Part shown: one piece after another, positions 34,681 to 46,639 of the stretch | How positions within the stretch are numbered: position 1 is the first letter of the stretch | Layout: every line of letters begins with the position of its first letter | The notes under the pieces: model-generated | What the model was told of the DNA's origin: nothing | The model's database searches: none | What the model saw: only the letters and a program-made list of their open reading frames with translations | Translations under genes and position numbers: made by a program | Source: Cordilura impudica | Lineage: Eukaryota; Arthropoda; Insecta; Diptera; Scathophagidae | Direction of reading: 5' to 3' | DNA length: 64,000 nt | Assembly (NCBI GenBank): GCA_963682025.1 | Contig: OY821520.1 | Coordinates: 90,179,170 to 90,243,169, forward strand

Positions 34681-36314
34681 ACTGCTGAATTTATTGCTAT
34701 TGAGCCCTGAATGCTCTACTGCTACTGTTTTTATGTACGACAGTCTACAAAAATTGATCTTGACAGAAATTATTTTAAACAGCGATATGGTCAAAACTTT
34801 TCCTTAATGTTTTGATTTATTACAGTTTTTATTGCTGATGAAAAAATCGGTTGAATAGGTTTGATTATTATTTTATTTTCTGGATATATTAATAACATCC
34901 TTTAAACTGTTTAATAAGTAGATAACTAATTAAAATGTCTGCTAACTGCATCTTATTATTAGTGCCAACAGTCGATTAATTTTACAATTATTTAATCCTT
35001 TGTGACTCTTAAGATGTCTCTTGTCTTGTCTTAGCTATTCATTAAATTCAAGTACTGTGCACATTACAACTCAATGACGTAGGGCGTCTTTTCTATTACG
35101 CTGTTACACGCGTTACACTCGCCTTAACTTGAAAAGCTCATTTCACCATAATTGATTATTGGCTGTTGATAAATATTAAACAAGTCTAAGCAATAGACAA
35201 TATTGATATATTAAAGAGGGTGATTAAGTTTTCATGAAATTATACAAAAGGCAGCCAGATATCAAGGAATGCCGTAACGTCTGAATAGACATACAAGTGT
35301 CGCCGGTATTAAATCATAGTTTAAATTAAAGCTATAAAATACAAATAAATACATCTTGGTGTTAGAGAAAAAAAAAGAGAAAAAAAAAACATTTTAATTG
35401 AAATTGCATACATAAATTTAAAAGGCCATGTTCTTTCGCTGCTTCCCGAAGAATTCAGTAAAACCAATTTCTATTTCCTGCCTTTAAAAGGGCTAATGGG
35501 GCGAGAAAAAAAAGATAACCATATGTCCGAAAAACTATCTACGTAATTTATGCACCCTTTTAGGCTGTCATAATTTGGTAACTTTTTTTTGAGTTTCAAA
35601 CCAAAAAAAACGAATTACTCATCCACCTTAAACATAAGACTAAAAATCACTTAATGCCTAGCCTTGAAACCGCCTAGTACTCAAACATAAGAGTCTTTCA
35701 ATTTCCTATTCATATAAACTTATTCATGGAAATAAAATGGAATCTTTTAGTTTAGACGCACAAACGCACAAACGCACAAACGCACAAACATACACATACA
35801 ACTACACTTATCCATAGAAAATCACTTTGGCAAACATGGCTTTTTTTGTTGTTTTCTTACTGCCTACAAATCGAATATAAGATCCATTTATTTTTGACAC
35901 GATTATGATTAAATATCCTGAAGCCAACAATTTTATGATTTATGACTTTTAATGCAACATTTTGAATATGGCAAATGGCAATAGAGCATATAATGTATTT
36001 TTTTCCACAATTGATTTCGTATATATATTAAGTGTATATAAACAGATACAAGATTAGACAGTTGTGTACAGAAATTTATATTTTATAGAATTCGTTGTAG
36101 TTTAGAGTACATGTAATGAAAATTTCAAGATATTCTAAAAGGTTTAGAAAAAATTGACAGAATAAAAATTGTAACCATTCGGAGGCCCAAAACGTTTTGT
36201 TATGGAAAATAGAATGGTTGAGCATAACGCTTACTATAACTGATATATTTTTCCCATAATTGGAAAGTTGGATTAAAAAGTAATTACAATATATCAAAAA
36301 AGTGGGAAAATTAA
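34681..36314. other. AT-rich intergenic DNA
   Basis: No gene recognised. A short ACGCACAAACGCACAAACG simple repeat lies at about 35757-35790. Confidence 0.4.
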
Positions 36315-36560
36315 AGCCGGTATAGACTGACTATAAAATAGTCATTACAATACGTTTCGAGAGAGGGCCTTGGATTTACCTTCGATAAGGGAATAACTGG
36401 ATACAGAAAATAAGCCTAAATCAAATTTTAGTGGTATTTTTATAAATTTGTTGCTTGCAGATATGAAAAAGTTCATATCTAATGTTATTTTTATATATGG
36501 CCCAGTTCAAAAAATGAACCGATTCTGAACATATTTAGTAAATACACTTATTTTACGGTT
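36315..36560 (-). repeat. Dispersed repeat R1, truncated inverted copy
   Basis: It starts at a decayed hairpin (TATAGACTGACTATA, about 36321) and includes GATATGAAAAAGTTCATATC, followed by the CC-AGTTC-AAAAATG-ACCGAT-CTGAAC block seen inverted at 285-380 and 21425-21510. The match fades after 36560. Confidence 0.6.
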
Positions 36561-37577
36561 ACATTAAAATATGCCCAAATTTAGTTAAGCGAATTGTGTG
36601 GTCGCAATACGCACATTTATTTGTCTGTTTTTGTTTGTTCAAACAGCTGTCAAATAGTGGAAAAAAAAGCAAGGAAAACAATATTTCCTTTAAAAAAATA
36701 CTGGACAAATTGTCAAAAAATATCAACGTATTTGCTAATTATTTTAAAAAACTTATGATAGTAACGATATTATTTTGTTTTATGCTTGGAGCAACACCTT
36801 CAATTACTTTGGAAGGGAGGAAAAGGTGAATATCTAAAAAAGAAGAATATGGGTTTGTGAGCGGATACAACATGAAAACGATGAAGGCTGTTGCGCAAAA
36901 TTATTAAAAGAACCGACGCCAGATACATCTGCTCTTTATCAAAATTGTTTGAGCATGAAACTAACTGATTTCGAACATTTGTGAGTTTCTTAATTTCAGA
37001 ATAAAGACAAATATATAATACAAATTTCCCTTAAACTGAACGTAGTTACATCGCATATATCAGAGAAAACAACACAACTTCGTGAGGCTTTTTTGCATTC
37101 CATTAGCACTTTCGGTTTAACACGATATTTTCTAATTGCTTCAGTATCCGTATTCTATATTAAAAAAAAAATATAAATATTATATTTTTTTCTAAATTTT
37201 CCAAATTTAGTTTTCAACAATGTTTTTAATTATGTTTTTTAACGCTATACATATGAAGGTTTCTCACATTAAACACTTTTCAATTAATTTATTTAACATT
37301 CTGTTAATTTTTATGTTATAATTTATTTACATTCTTATTTTAAATTATTGGTCATATTTTCAGTAATTATCAGTTATTCTGATATATAATATTTTTGTTT
37401 TTTGATATATTTAAGTGAATTTCTGAAGTCAGTGTCATATGGGGACCATGACTAAAGATGATCTACAGGATTTATTTTGGACTACATCAAATTTTTTTAT
37501 CGATATTACGACAATCTTAGTCAGTCTGATAGGTGTTTTTTTATGGGGCTTAGCTCTGAACATGCTTGGCAATAACA
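36561..37577. other. Spacer with possible R1 fragment and chance frames
   Basis: A 77-codon frame at 36596-36829 (plus) has no recognisable domain; the adjacent 36835-36985 reads in another frame as WVCERIQHENDEGCCAKLL, which could be a remnant of a coding exon. 37435-37525 resembles the inverted R1 stretch at 60835-60900 (ATGTGGGG-(A/C)-ATAACTAA and TTTTGGACTAC). So the apparent N-terminus of the ORF at 37439 probably belongs to R1 and not to a protein. Confidence 0.35.
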
Positions 37578-38740
37578 GTCGCAAATTTGGTTTGATTATA
37601 GATCGGCCAAAACAAGGGTCAGGCAATACAGATGATGGCAATACCGCAAAAAAAAATTTTTCAGATCCAGAAACTAAAATAACAGGAGTGGATTTAAACA
37701 TTAGTTTCGGATTTAAAATAATCCTAGCAGTACTTGCATGCAAAGAACAAATTGAATCTAGAAAATTTGGAGATTATGCTAAAGAAGGTGCAAAAATATA
37801 TACAACCAATTACCCTTGGAGAATATATGTTTGCAACAATTCACAAAATTTTTATCAGGCGATACAGACGATGTTCCTAAATATCATTTGGTGCGACTTG
37901 GAGATCTGTCAGAGGTGGCTCAGGAGAAAAGGAATCAAGATTAGATATTTTATAGATAGCACAATACTAGAGAAATTTCATGAAATTCCACAAATGAAGA
38001 TCTATTTAATATATTATAGGCAACGTCAGAAACGTTCATCTCCAGTACTCGAAATCAATGGAAAGTGAAACATCGGGATTTAGATGAAAAAATCAAAAAA
38101 CTACTAAATAACAGAAATAACACAAAATAAAATATGGAATATTTGCAATCAATATTTGAGTCAAATAATAATTAAAAGTGCCTTCCATTGTTATTTAAGT
38201 ACGAAAAACATAGTGTTAGTAAAAAATAATAAAAAAAAAACGAAATATACCATTGTTACAAAAGCAATTAAAATATATTGCAGTTTTTATTTTTGAACTG
38301 TTTTTTATCCACATATGAAATGTTTCAATAAATGAGAAAGATTCAAAAAATAAAAACCCTTATTTTCATATCAAAATCACAATCATTGGGCTAACGTTCA
38401 GCAGATTTATTTTATTTTGCTAAAGTTAAAAAATTTGACAGCAAATAATGATAAAGTTTTCTGTAGTTATAACAAGTGTAAATATTCTTTGAGTGTAAAC
38501 AAATTTGCAAATTTGGCAGCAAATAATTTTTAATTTTTCAGTAGTATTAGCAAAATATCCAGTTGATTTAACTTTTTTTTTTTAGTGTAAAATTTTTTTT
38601 TGAATGTATGCATTAAAAAACCCATTATTACAAAAAATGCTTAGAATTATTATTAAAATCCAAATAGGAAATTTTTTAGCAAATAAAAAAAAAAAATAAA
38701 TAAAAACCTCATATTTCACGCTAAAAATTAGAAAAACTGA
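37578..38740 (+). pseudogene. Transib (RAG1-like) transposon copy T1, 5'-truncated
   Basis: The coding remnant reads KFGLIIDRPKQGSGNTDDGN, FSDPETKITGVDL, KFGDYAKEG...YTTNYPW and then, frame-shifted near 37855, LGDLSEVAQEKRNQD. The Glu of the QEKRN block corresponds to the third catalytic acid of Transib/RAG1 recombinases. The sequence continues through a TNEDLFNIL block to about 38130. The non-coding 3' part (38130-38740) matches the corresponding part of T2 (52350-51840), which marks it as transposon rather than host sequence. The catalytic Asp region and N-terminus are absent. The ORF from 37439 starts in foreign sequence. Confidence 0.8.
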
Positions 38741-38804
38741 CAACATTATGTTGTCTAATACGACCGAATTTCGGGGGGTTCACATGCCACTTATCGCCAC
38801 TTTT

Positions 38805-39059
38805 TTAAATAAAGTGAACACCTTCGTCCTCATCTGAACAATATTCTTCAGCTGCTTCAATATTGATGCTGGACTCAGTATCAGATGCCTCATTTGGCAC
38901 ATACTCCTCATCAGTATTTTCGCCATAAAATGGCGCTTCCTCTTTTTCAAGTTCAGGGAACATAGCTAAATTTTTTTTTATATGTCCTTGATCGCAAAAA
39001 CTTAGTTTTTTAAATGTTGAGCAACGATTTAGGGTATTTTTGACACGCTCCCAACTCAT
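38805..39059 (-). CDS. Hypothetical acidic 84-residue ORF
   Basis: It starts MSWERVKNTLNRCS at an ATG preceded by a TATATATATATAAA-rich stretch and ends with a Glu/Asp/Ser-rich half (DEEYVPNEASDTESSINIEA, then CSDEDEGVHFI). The first 40 residues are basic and the last 45 acidic, which is compositionally unlike random AT-rich translation. It lies between Transib T1 and element J, outside the inverted arms of J. It might be the N-terminal exon of a transposase with an acidic region, or a decayed gene; I recognise no family and do not assign a function. Confidence 0.35.
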   Translation of the reverse strand: MSWERVKNTLNRCSTFKKLSFCDQGHIKKNLAMFPELEKEEAPFYGENTDEEYVPNEASDTESSINIEAAEEYCSDEDEGVHFI

Positions 39060-39885
39060 TGATTTTTTTTTTTATATATATATAAATTTCAAATATTTTA
39101 AATTCAAATTTTACTACAACTTTCAATTTTATGTATGAAAGTCGTACAAAGTCCACAGGGACTAACCGCGAAACGACGTACTAGAAGTCTTTTAGGTAAA
39201 AAAATAAAATACTTTTAAAACTACAAATAAATCCGAATAGGTATTGGAGTATTCTTAACACTACAATAACACTGTGGAACAAATTCAGGTTAGCAAAAGT
39301 TAGGTCGATTCTGAGAGTGAGGGATGAAAATAGACGCTAAATTAGAAGACCCGTATAGCGGAGTTTGTTTATGTTAGTTCGATTTTTTTTTTAATCGACC
39401 TTCGAACTTTGCACTCAAATGCCGATTTTCAGCATATTGTTTATATGGTTTTTTGGCTATAACCCGTCGACTAATTGATATTTTTTCAATCTGTAAAAGC
39501 CAAATTATTGCTAGAGACCTGTTCAACAATTAAAATTTTTAAAAAAAATTGATTTAGAAAATTTTTGTGGTGCTTATGGAGCAAAATATTGGAAAAATTA
39601 TTTTTTTTTCATGCATTTCTAAAATATTTTCCACAAAACTAAGTCTTTTTTTTGCTTTCTGTTTGATCTATAATATGCTTCTCAGTTTCTTCAATAAATT
39701 TCATTTGAAAAGAAAACAATCATGCGTTTTCCAGCTAAATATTAATTTACTTCTCATTTTTTATGTACCAATTTTGTTCAGTGTTGGTTTTGAAGAAACA
39801 TTGAAAAAGAAATTATAAAAATATGGAAAAAATATATTTTTGAAATGTTAGTTATGAAAAGTTTTAAGTAAAAAAATTAAATAAA

Positions 39886-40637
39886 TTAAATTAATGATGT
39901 GGCCAGTTGCCGTTTAGCAGGCGGCTGTGGATTAACATCACTGCTCCCTCTAATATCTTGGTCATCGTCACCATCATCAGAAAGGTCGATAATTTCGTCC
40001 AACAGATATTCTGGAATTTCATATTTGTCTCCCCCTTCTTTCTCTTTTTCCTCGTCTTCCTCTTCTTCAAAGGTGTTTTTATACCACCAACAAATTTCAG
40101 CGAGTATTGCATCTGGAGATTTCTTTCCTCTGTACCTGAAATGAAAATAGTTTTCAATCGTTAACATGTTCAAATTGTGCACTCTGACAAAGACATTAGA
40201 AAAATCTAGGAACCCAAAATATGCACACTCTATAGTTACCTTATTTCAAATGGAAGCGCGGTTTGGTGATAACGTTTGGTGATAACGCCTTGCTCATCAG
40301 ATTCAGTTGGCAACTGTTGAGCGAGTTGATCAAGATACTGGTGCAAGAGATGAATTTTGTACGGCATATTAACCTCAATTTCATCGAAAGCTGCCAACAT
40401 GTTTGGAAGAGATTGCCTGTAGTTGTCTTTGCGTTCTTTACCCAAAAGTCCTTTAATGACTGCTTTCAATGCGAGCCATGCATTTAATTCTCGGTCTGTC
40501 AGAACTTGGTCAAGATCTTGACGACTCATTAATTTCCGTATGTCGGGACCATTAGCAACCCCCTCCTGAATTTTGGCGTTACCTAGTCTTGGGAAAATGT
40601 CTTTTAATCGTGTCACTCGCATTGCCATATTTTTCAT
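39886..40637 (-). CDS. Two-exon ORF of element J (transposon-family protein, C-terminal part)
   Basis: Exon 1 runs 40637-40240 and exon 2 runs 40135-39886; the intron is 40239-40136. The joined frame has 215 codons with no internal stop. Exon 1 carries RLKDIFPRLGNAKIQEGVAN, GPDIRKLMSRQ, ELNAWLALKAVIKGLLG and a YKIHLLHQYLDQL block. Exon 2 carries YRGKKSPDAILAEICWWYKN, an acidic run and a basic end. From general knowledge, proteins with GPQIR...AW..F..VV..FLGN...IHFLHSHLD...RYQGKW...LADYCW occur in many copies in arthropod genomes, so this is a mobile-element protein of unestablished biochemical role. The ATG at 40637 opens the frame, but relatives extend further upstream. Another ATG at about 40700, in a different frame, reads MSEPKCKMDHFYNVCARFIA. 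The copy is probably internally deleted relative to an autonomous element. Confidence 0.65.
40136..40239 (-). other. Spliceosomal intron in the element J ORF
   Basis: The donor is AAG|GTAACT (minus strand, 40239 downward) and the acceptor is TTTTCATTTCAG|GTAC (ending at 40136), 104 bases. Splicing joins FEI-R-YRGKKS in phase 2 and restores the family's order of motifs; without splicing the exon 1 frame stops inside the intron almost at once. Confidence 0.8.
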
Positions 40638-41462
40638 CGCTTGCTATGAAACGTGCACAAACATTATAAAAATGGTCCATTTTACATTTTGGTTCCGACA
40701 TTTTTAATACAATATATAATATACAATGTTTTATTTTGTTATTTTTATGAAACCGATGCACTTAACTTAAATCACTCACAAAATGAAATAAGTTCCAAAA
40801 AATTAAAGCGAATTTTATCACGACCGAGCGAATATTAAAAGACATCAGTTTCGGCTGAGTTTCGAGTCTTAATTGAATCTTTATTTTTGAAATTAGTTCG
40901 CTTGTACGAAATAAAAAAAATCCCTAGCTGCGCGGTGGTTGAAAACAAAAAAGTTGTTTTACTAATTCCTAATTCTTGGAGCTTCCCTTTTTAATTACTT
41001 CTACCTAAATCGCTATTTATTTAATGGTTTTGGGAGTTTTATCGCAAATTATCGACTGAGACCATTTTCTTTTCAAATGAAATTTATTGTAGAAACTGAG
41101 AAGCATATTATAGATATAACAGAAAGCAAAAAAGACAGTTTTGTGGAAAATATTTTCAAAAGGCTTGAAAAAAAATAATTTTTCCACCAAAAATTTTCTA
41201 AATCAATTTTTTTAAAAAATTTTGATTGAATTTTACAGATTGAAAAAATATCAATTAGTCGACGAGTTGTAGCCCAAAAACCATATAAACAATATGCTGA
41301 AAATCGGCATTTGACTGCAAAGTTCGAAGATCGATTAAAAAAAACTTTGAACTAACATAAACAAACACCGCGATACGGGTCTTCTAATTTAGCCTATATT
41401 TGCACCCCTCACTCTCAGAATCGACCTAACTTTTTCTAAGCTGAATTTGTTCCACAGTGTAA

Positions 41463-42149
41463 TAGAAGTTATGAAATTGAAGGTCAGTCCTACCACTACT
41501 TTTAAAGTGGGACTTGCTTTAAAATGTAAAGAGTCCACACGGACCTTACCGCGGTCGGAGGTTTAAGCGTTAAGGAACCTCTAAGCATTAGATAAAAAAA
41601 AAAAAAATCATAATGTTATGGGATTCGAAAAAGGATTTTCCGTCCAAATTTGTCTAGATTATAATTAGATAAAGAAAATAATCATAAACCACATTTATGA
41701 AAAAGAAATGTAGCGATCACGACCATATTTATAAAAGTCACGTATTTTTCAAAAAAAAAAAAAAAATAATAATAATAAATTAGATAATCCATACCTCATT
41801 TTTGTTTTTGGACGAGAAGCAGTATTTGTCTGCCACATCTTCGAAGCAAAGAGCCAACGTTCTTTAAACTTAAATGATCCCCTTTCGTAAGCTGCATGCA
41901 TTCTTAAAACTTATTGCCCTAACACGGCTGAAATTGGCGTTTCTATGCTAAAAATCACTGGCAGATCAAAATGCGAGCACTCGAAGAACACCCTTTATAT
42001 GGCGACTAGGACGAAAAATAGGCGCATAGTACTGAATAATGGGTGTAATAAGCAGGCAACTAAAATTAATTTTTATCAACCTTCTAATCTGGGTCTTATG
42101 GCAATTTAGGTCTGACTAAAAAGTGGACATTTGTAAGCAGACTAAGCGT
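41463..42149. other. AT-rich spacer
   Basis: No gene recognised. A-runs occur at about 41595-41607 and 41751-41766. Confidence 0.4.
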
Positions 42150-42745
42150 GGATAGGCTCCCAAAGAATGTGCATCAAATTTTTGTAAAAAATGAAATTAA
42201 GTGTTAAGAGTGGCATATGGTGATTATAGTCTGAGTCGGCAAAATGATTACATGCGGTAGAAACTTTTTAAGGAAGGTCGTGAAAATGTGAATGACGACG
42301 CTCGTCCTGGAAGCTCCATCACACCAAAAACCAATGAAAATGTTGCGAAAGTCAGGAAAATTGTTATGAAGAATCGTCAAATCACTATTAGGGAAGATGC
42401 AGAGGATCTCGGCATATCGGTTGGCTCATGCGACACAATTTTTTTTTTCCGTAAATTTTGGGCATGAAGTGTGTGACAGCGAAGTTCGTTAAAAATTGCT
42501 GAATTTTCAACACTGCTTGTTCGTAATTTTTTGGCTGGCAACCATGACTCAGACTTCTCCCAAAATTGAAAAGACCTATGAAAGGACGGCGGATTGCGAC
42601 GATTGAGGAGATAAACTCGAATCACAACTGCTTCGAGGATTGGAAAAATCGCTAGTACAGGGATTTTGTATCTAATGGGGAATACTTTTAAGGGGAAAAA
42701 ATAGAAACTGATGAATAAATGAATATTTTTTGGGAGAAAAGAAAA
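42150..42745 (+). pseudogene. Mariner remnant with internal deletion (DNA-binding domain joined to C-terminus)
   Basis: 42255-42460 reads FKEGRENVNDDARPGSSITP, TNENVAKVRKIVMKNRQITI and REDAEDLGISVGSCDTI. This is the linker and second helix-turn-helix of mariner transposases. 42470-42540 has KIAEFSTLLVRNFLAGN. The text then jumps to LPKLKRPMKGRRIATIEEI and CFEDWKN...Y(R)DFVSNGEYFKG (42545-42695), the mariner C-terminus just downstream of the third catalytic Asp. The catalytic core is therefore deleted. The family differs from the DD41D copies: the KRPMKGRRF and GEYFEGD blocks are of classical DD34D mariner type. Confidence 0.75.
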
Positions 42746-42794
42746 TGCAACCTTTCTATTGAAGAGTCATCGTATGTAAAATTTAATCAAAGTA

Positions 42795-42990
42795 TATTTA
42801 TGCTTGCGACCTGTAGTCTGTTCACAATGTTTACATGGACACATATACAGAGGGACGGTCTGGCATCACTAAGTCGTCACAAAAAGTGCTTCTGAGGCTA
42901 TCGCTAGAACTAAAGGTGGTTTATGTCACGTGTTTTGGTAGTTACAAGCATCGTCTCAAACTGAAAGTACCATGACCACATGGTAAATAA
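42795..42990 (-). repeat. Dispersed repeat R1, 5' part, inverted copy
   Basis: Read inverted, this aligns with 20880-21080: TTGTAACTACCAAAA, the GTCC...TGTGTCCATG box and CAGGTCGCAA. The CCGTCCG run is largely lost. Confidence 0.6.
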
Positions 42991-44934
42991 AATGTAAACA
43001 TTTGAGGTACTATAAGTTACATCTTTTATAAGGAATACTAAAAAAAATATTTACAGACTTTGCGATTTGGTACTCATCACCGCTATTTTTGTGAATATGT
43101 CTGTATTCAGTTGTAGTTTGTGTCAAAAACAACATAACCATATAACAGATTGTCATGAACGGAGAAAATGATCTGGAAAATAAAAATAATTGTATTATTT
43201 CATATTTGTTATTCGATTTTTTTTTCATTGTACGTCCAAATGATGAGCAACGAATGCAGGGTTCATTAATGTACTTATCTATTTATGTGCTTGTGTTCCG
43301 AAGAAAAAGCTAAAGATTACAAAATAGCGTTGAGATATAAATTGAGCTTGCTCAAAATCAAAACATTTCATTTTATTTAGAGCAAAATCATTAGCTCATG
43401 TCTTTCAAAAAATTTCTATATGTTTTGTCGGTTGAATATACAGCTATTTCGGGTCGCATCTCCATTCCACATAAGTACGTTTTTGATCCTGCAGTTTACG
43501 TCTAGTCATTTTCATTTATTTTATAGTTTTGTTACGAGTAAAAATCTATAAAATTTTCTTTAGTTCAAAATCGTATAAAATCTTTGCAGACTTACTTAAA
43601 TATGTATGTCCATATTAAATAACAACTGTACCCAACATTGTTTTTAACACTAAGACACAGGTGGAGGATATAAAAGATTTGGTTTAGTCGAATTTAACAC
43701 TCTTTCTTGTTGTCTTAGGACTTACATGAGTTTCTCAGGGTATCTTAAAAGATTGCTAAAGAGGTATTTTTGGCCAAACACAAAAATAACAAAATTTTCT
43801 TCGAAAATGGCTAATCCTCATTACCTTCGAATTCCCGGAATTCACTTAGTAATCCTGGGAATATCATTAGAGCCACACTAGTTCTTTCTCTCACCTACTT
43901 CTTAAGAAAGTACACTTAACACATGTTCCTCAAATACTTTTAGGAATGCAACACGAATGTAATATTATGAAATGCTAGATATATTTGTGAGTTTATTTAC
44001 TACAAACAACTCTTATCTTTATATATCTTGTACATTCAATTAAAGTAAGTTTCACTTCACATTTAGATAAATGCCGCATTACTAGATATCAAGCAACTGC
44101 CAAATACCAACATTCGCAACATATAACCAAAATGTCATAACGATACATTTGCACTTAGAAAATATGTTGTTAACATACTCATACAAATACGACATAGAAA
44201 CTATAACTGAGACTTGTCTTCCATTATAACCAAAACAAGTTATGTCAAGTAGCCATCAATTGCTTCATTCAAAGGATAATACGTGATATTTGACATACTC
44301 GTAAACCCCATATTAAGCTGGTATATGAGATGCAAGTATGAATCGAAACCATCCAAAAATAGTAATATACTCAAGCCAAAGTAGAATTGTATGACAATAA
44401 AATCTAAAAATAAGACGACACAACACTAAGTAAAAGCTAAAGCAGGTTTTACTTAGAAAAAAAAAAAAAAAAAAAAAAAAACAGAAATTACTTTAAATCA
44501 AACTTTGCAATACTATAAATATTAGGGGGAACTTTATAGTAAATAGGTGGTTACGGTAGAATGAGCTTAAGCTGGTATTATTATTTATCATCAATGCAAG
44601 AATTAGCAATTTAAAATAATTTTTTTTCATAGTCCTCATATAAATAAAACTTTCAATATCACTGTGCAGCAATTTCAGGATATCGGTTCTTAATGTCTTA
44701 TGATTATCAATGTGGATTAGCTCAACAACATTATGCGAATGAACTCGATTCGCCTTTAGGTGGTGAAACATCATCTACAGCCACAGCAGAGTGCTCTGTC
44801 TCACAAACAGGAGTAATAGACAGTTTCCTAGCTGGAATCTCATTTAAATACTTCACTGCATTAACGAAGACGATTTTAGATATAACTCTGGTTTGACCCA
44901 CAGTTATATAATATTATATATTTGTTTTTTTTTT
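42991..44934. other. AT-rich intergenic DNA
   Basis: No gene recognised. There is an A-run at about 44456-44480. Confidence 0.4.
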
Positions 44935-45445
44935 TTGCGGTGCCATGCCCACTGCTTCGATTTGGCCCATTATTTATTCGACTAGTCGCATGAATAACTT
45001 ATGGGCACATGCAAATTACCAATGCTCTCAGTCCTCCAGAAATATGACATTTAATACTAACTTTGTATGGGTGGTGCTACGCCCATTGTTCCGATCCCAC
45101 TTATTTTTTGTCCGACTACTCACATTAATAATGGATAACCTCAGACAAATGGGCAATGCTGTGGCTGTCATAGTAATCGCGATATGCGATATTTAATATT
45201 TACTTTGTATGTGAGGTACCACGCCTACTTATCCGATCCCTCCCATTTTCGTCATGGCTAGTAACATAAGTAATAGGTGATCTAAGATAAAGCTCTCCCT
45301 CTTATAGTACTCATATATATAATATTAAAAATTCACTTTGTATGGGAACTGCCACGCCCTAATCACCAAGCGATATGAAATATACCTTACGACCTATTCT
45401 CATACCTACCAAATATACAAAGTATTTCATAAAAACCGATCAAGC
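44935..45445 (-). repeat. Dispersed repeat R3, copy 2, about 3.5 tandem units of 140 bases
   Basis: Unit boundaries marked by TTTGTATGGG-(T/A)GGTGC(T/C)ACGCC(C/T)A fall at about 45062, 45205 and 45341, a period near 140. Each unit also has a CCGA(C/T)TACTCACAT-type box. It is inverted relative to 28956-29380. Non-coding. Confidence 0.7.
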
Positions 45446-46045
45446 GATTTCGGAGGAGTACGATCACAAACACCGCGTCAAGTTTAGATAATGAATAGCA
45501 GGTGTGGTCGTCGTTCGATTTTTATGAAATTTGTCAAAAATTTTTTGTGGTCCAGAAAATATGCTGTAGGGAAACTGGGTTTATATGAAGATTGCCATGC
45601 GAATAATTGAACAAAGTTGCTTCTAATGACGTCTATAAGATCGTAAAGTTGACTGTATAGATTTCCAAGGCGAACAAAATTCAACAATAGCTTTTTGCGC
45701 ACGAAGTTCTTCAAATCAATAAATAGCCAGTTACGTCAGAAAAACTGGAAATGTCGCCATCATCTTTGGTGGTTCAATCTCTACCGGAACAATACGAGCT
45801 CTCAGAGGTTAGTTCAAAAACAAAGGTTTCTAACACTCAATAACTTCTCTATAAAATTAATGTTTTTGACTTTGGAGAGGAAAAGTTACTTCAAAAATGG
45901 GGTTTCGCGTATTAAAATTGTATTTTTTTTTTATGGGGATTATAAAGAAAATAATAAAATCATTTTTGATAAAAACGTATTTGTTTTTAATTGATGTTTC
46001 TCGGACTCAATGAAATTTTCAGAAACGTTATTTGTTAAATATTTT
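45446..46045. other. AT-rich spacer
   Basis: No gene recognised. A 99-codon frame at 45695-45994 has no motif that I recognise. Confidence 0.4.
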
Positions 46046-46639
46046 AAACTAGCTGTTTTTACCCGGTCTTGCCCGGGATTCAAAGGCCTTTGACATGAAA
46101 AATGGTTCACTATGCTTACCAGGCGCTGAGTACTTAGCGCCCAATAAACAAATTCCTCAAAAAACTTAACTTTCTCCCCAAAAATTTGTATGGGATTGGC
46201 GAATTTGTTCATGATGAAAAAATTCCTCAATGTTTACGTTTTTTGGGGAGTAAATTCTTTTTTTATTTTAATTTAAATTTTTTTTATTTTTTAATTTAGA
46301 AGTTTTTTTTAAGACGCTACTGCAAAAATACATCAAAAATAAGCTGCGACACCGCTTGAAGTTTTTTTTTTTTTAAGTTTATTTATTTTGTAAACATCAA
46401 ATGTATTGGAATCGTTTGCAAATTAAAGAAATCAAAAGGTGTAAAAATTTAGTTCATTCAATAAATTATCATCATAGAGCAGAGATGTCAAATTTATATA
46501 AGTTTCAAAAATGGAAAATGAATGCGACGTTTAAAATTGTGCCGCAAAGTTGCTTTAAGCAACTGCTTATAGTATATGTTTGGCCTATTTTGATGTAATT
46601 TTTGCACATGCGTAGATAAAATTTGTCATAAGACTTTTC

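Larger units (their letters stand above)
39270..41459 (-). mobile_element. DNA transposon J: CACTG ends, TAA duplication, long inverted arms
   Basis: The ends are CACTGTGGAACAAATTCAG at 39270-39288 and its exact reverse complement at 41441-41459. TAA flanks both sides (39267-39269 and 41460-41462). Inverted similarity continues inwards for about 400-450 bases (39270-39716 against 41065-41459) at roughly 90% by eye, with a few gaps. A two-exon ORF lies in the interior on the minus strand. CACTA/EnSpm elements are known for CACTA or CACTG ends and 3-bp duplications, so that is the closest established category. The encoded protein does not look like a classic CACTA transposase to me, so the superfamily is left open. 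Total length 2190 bases. Confidence 0.85.

Noticed and set aside
37439..38068. 209-codon ORF as a gene starting at 37439
   Set aside because: The first 45 or so codons look like inverted R1 sequence; only the part from about 37580 is Transib-derived, and that part is frame-shifted before its end.
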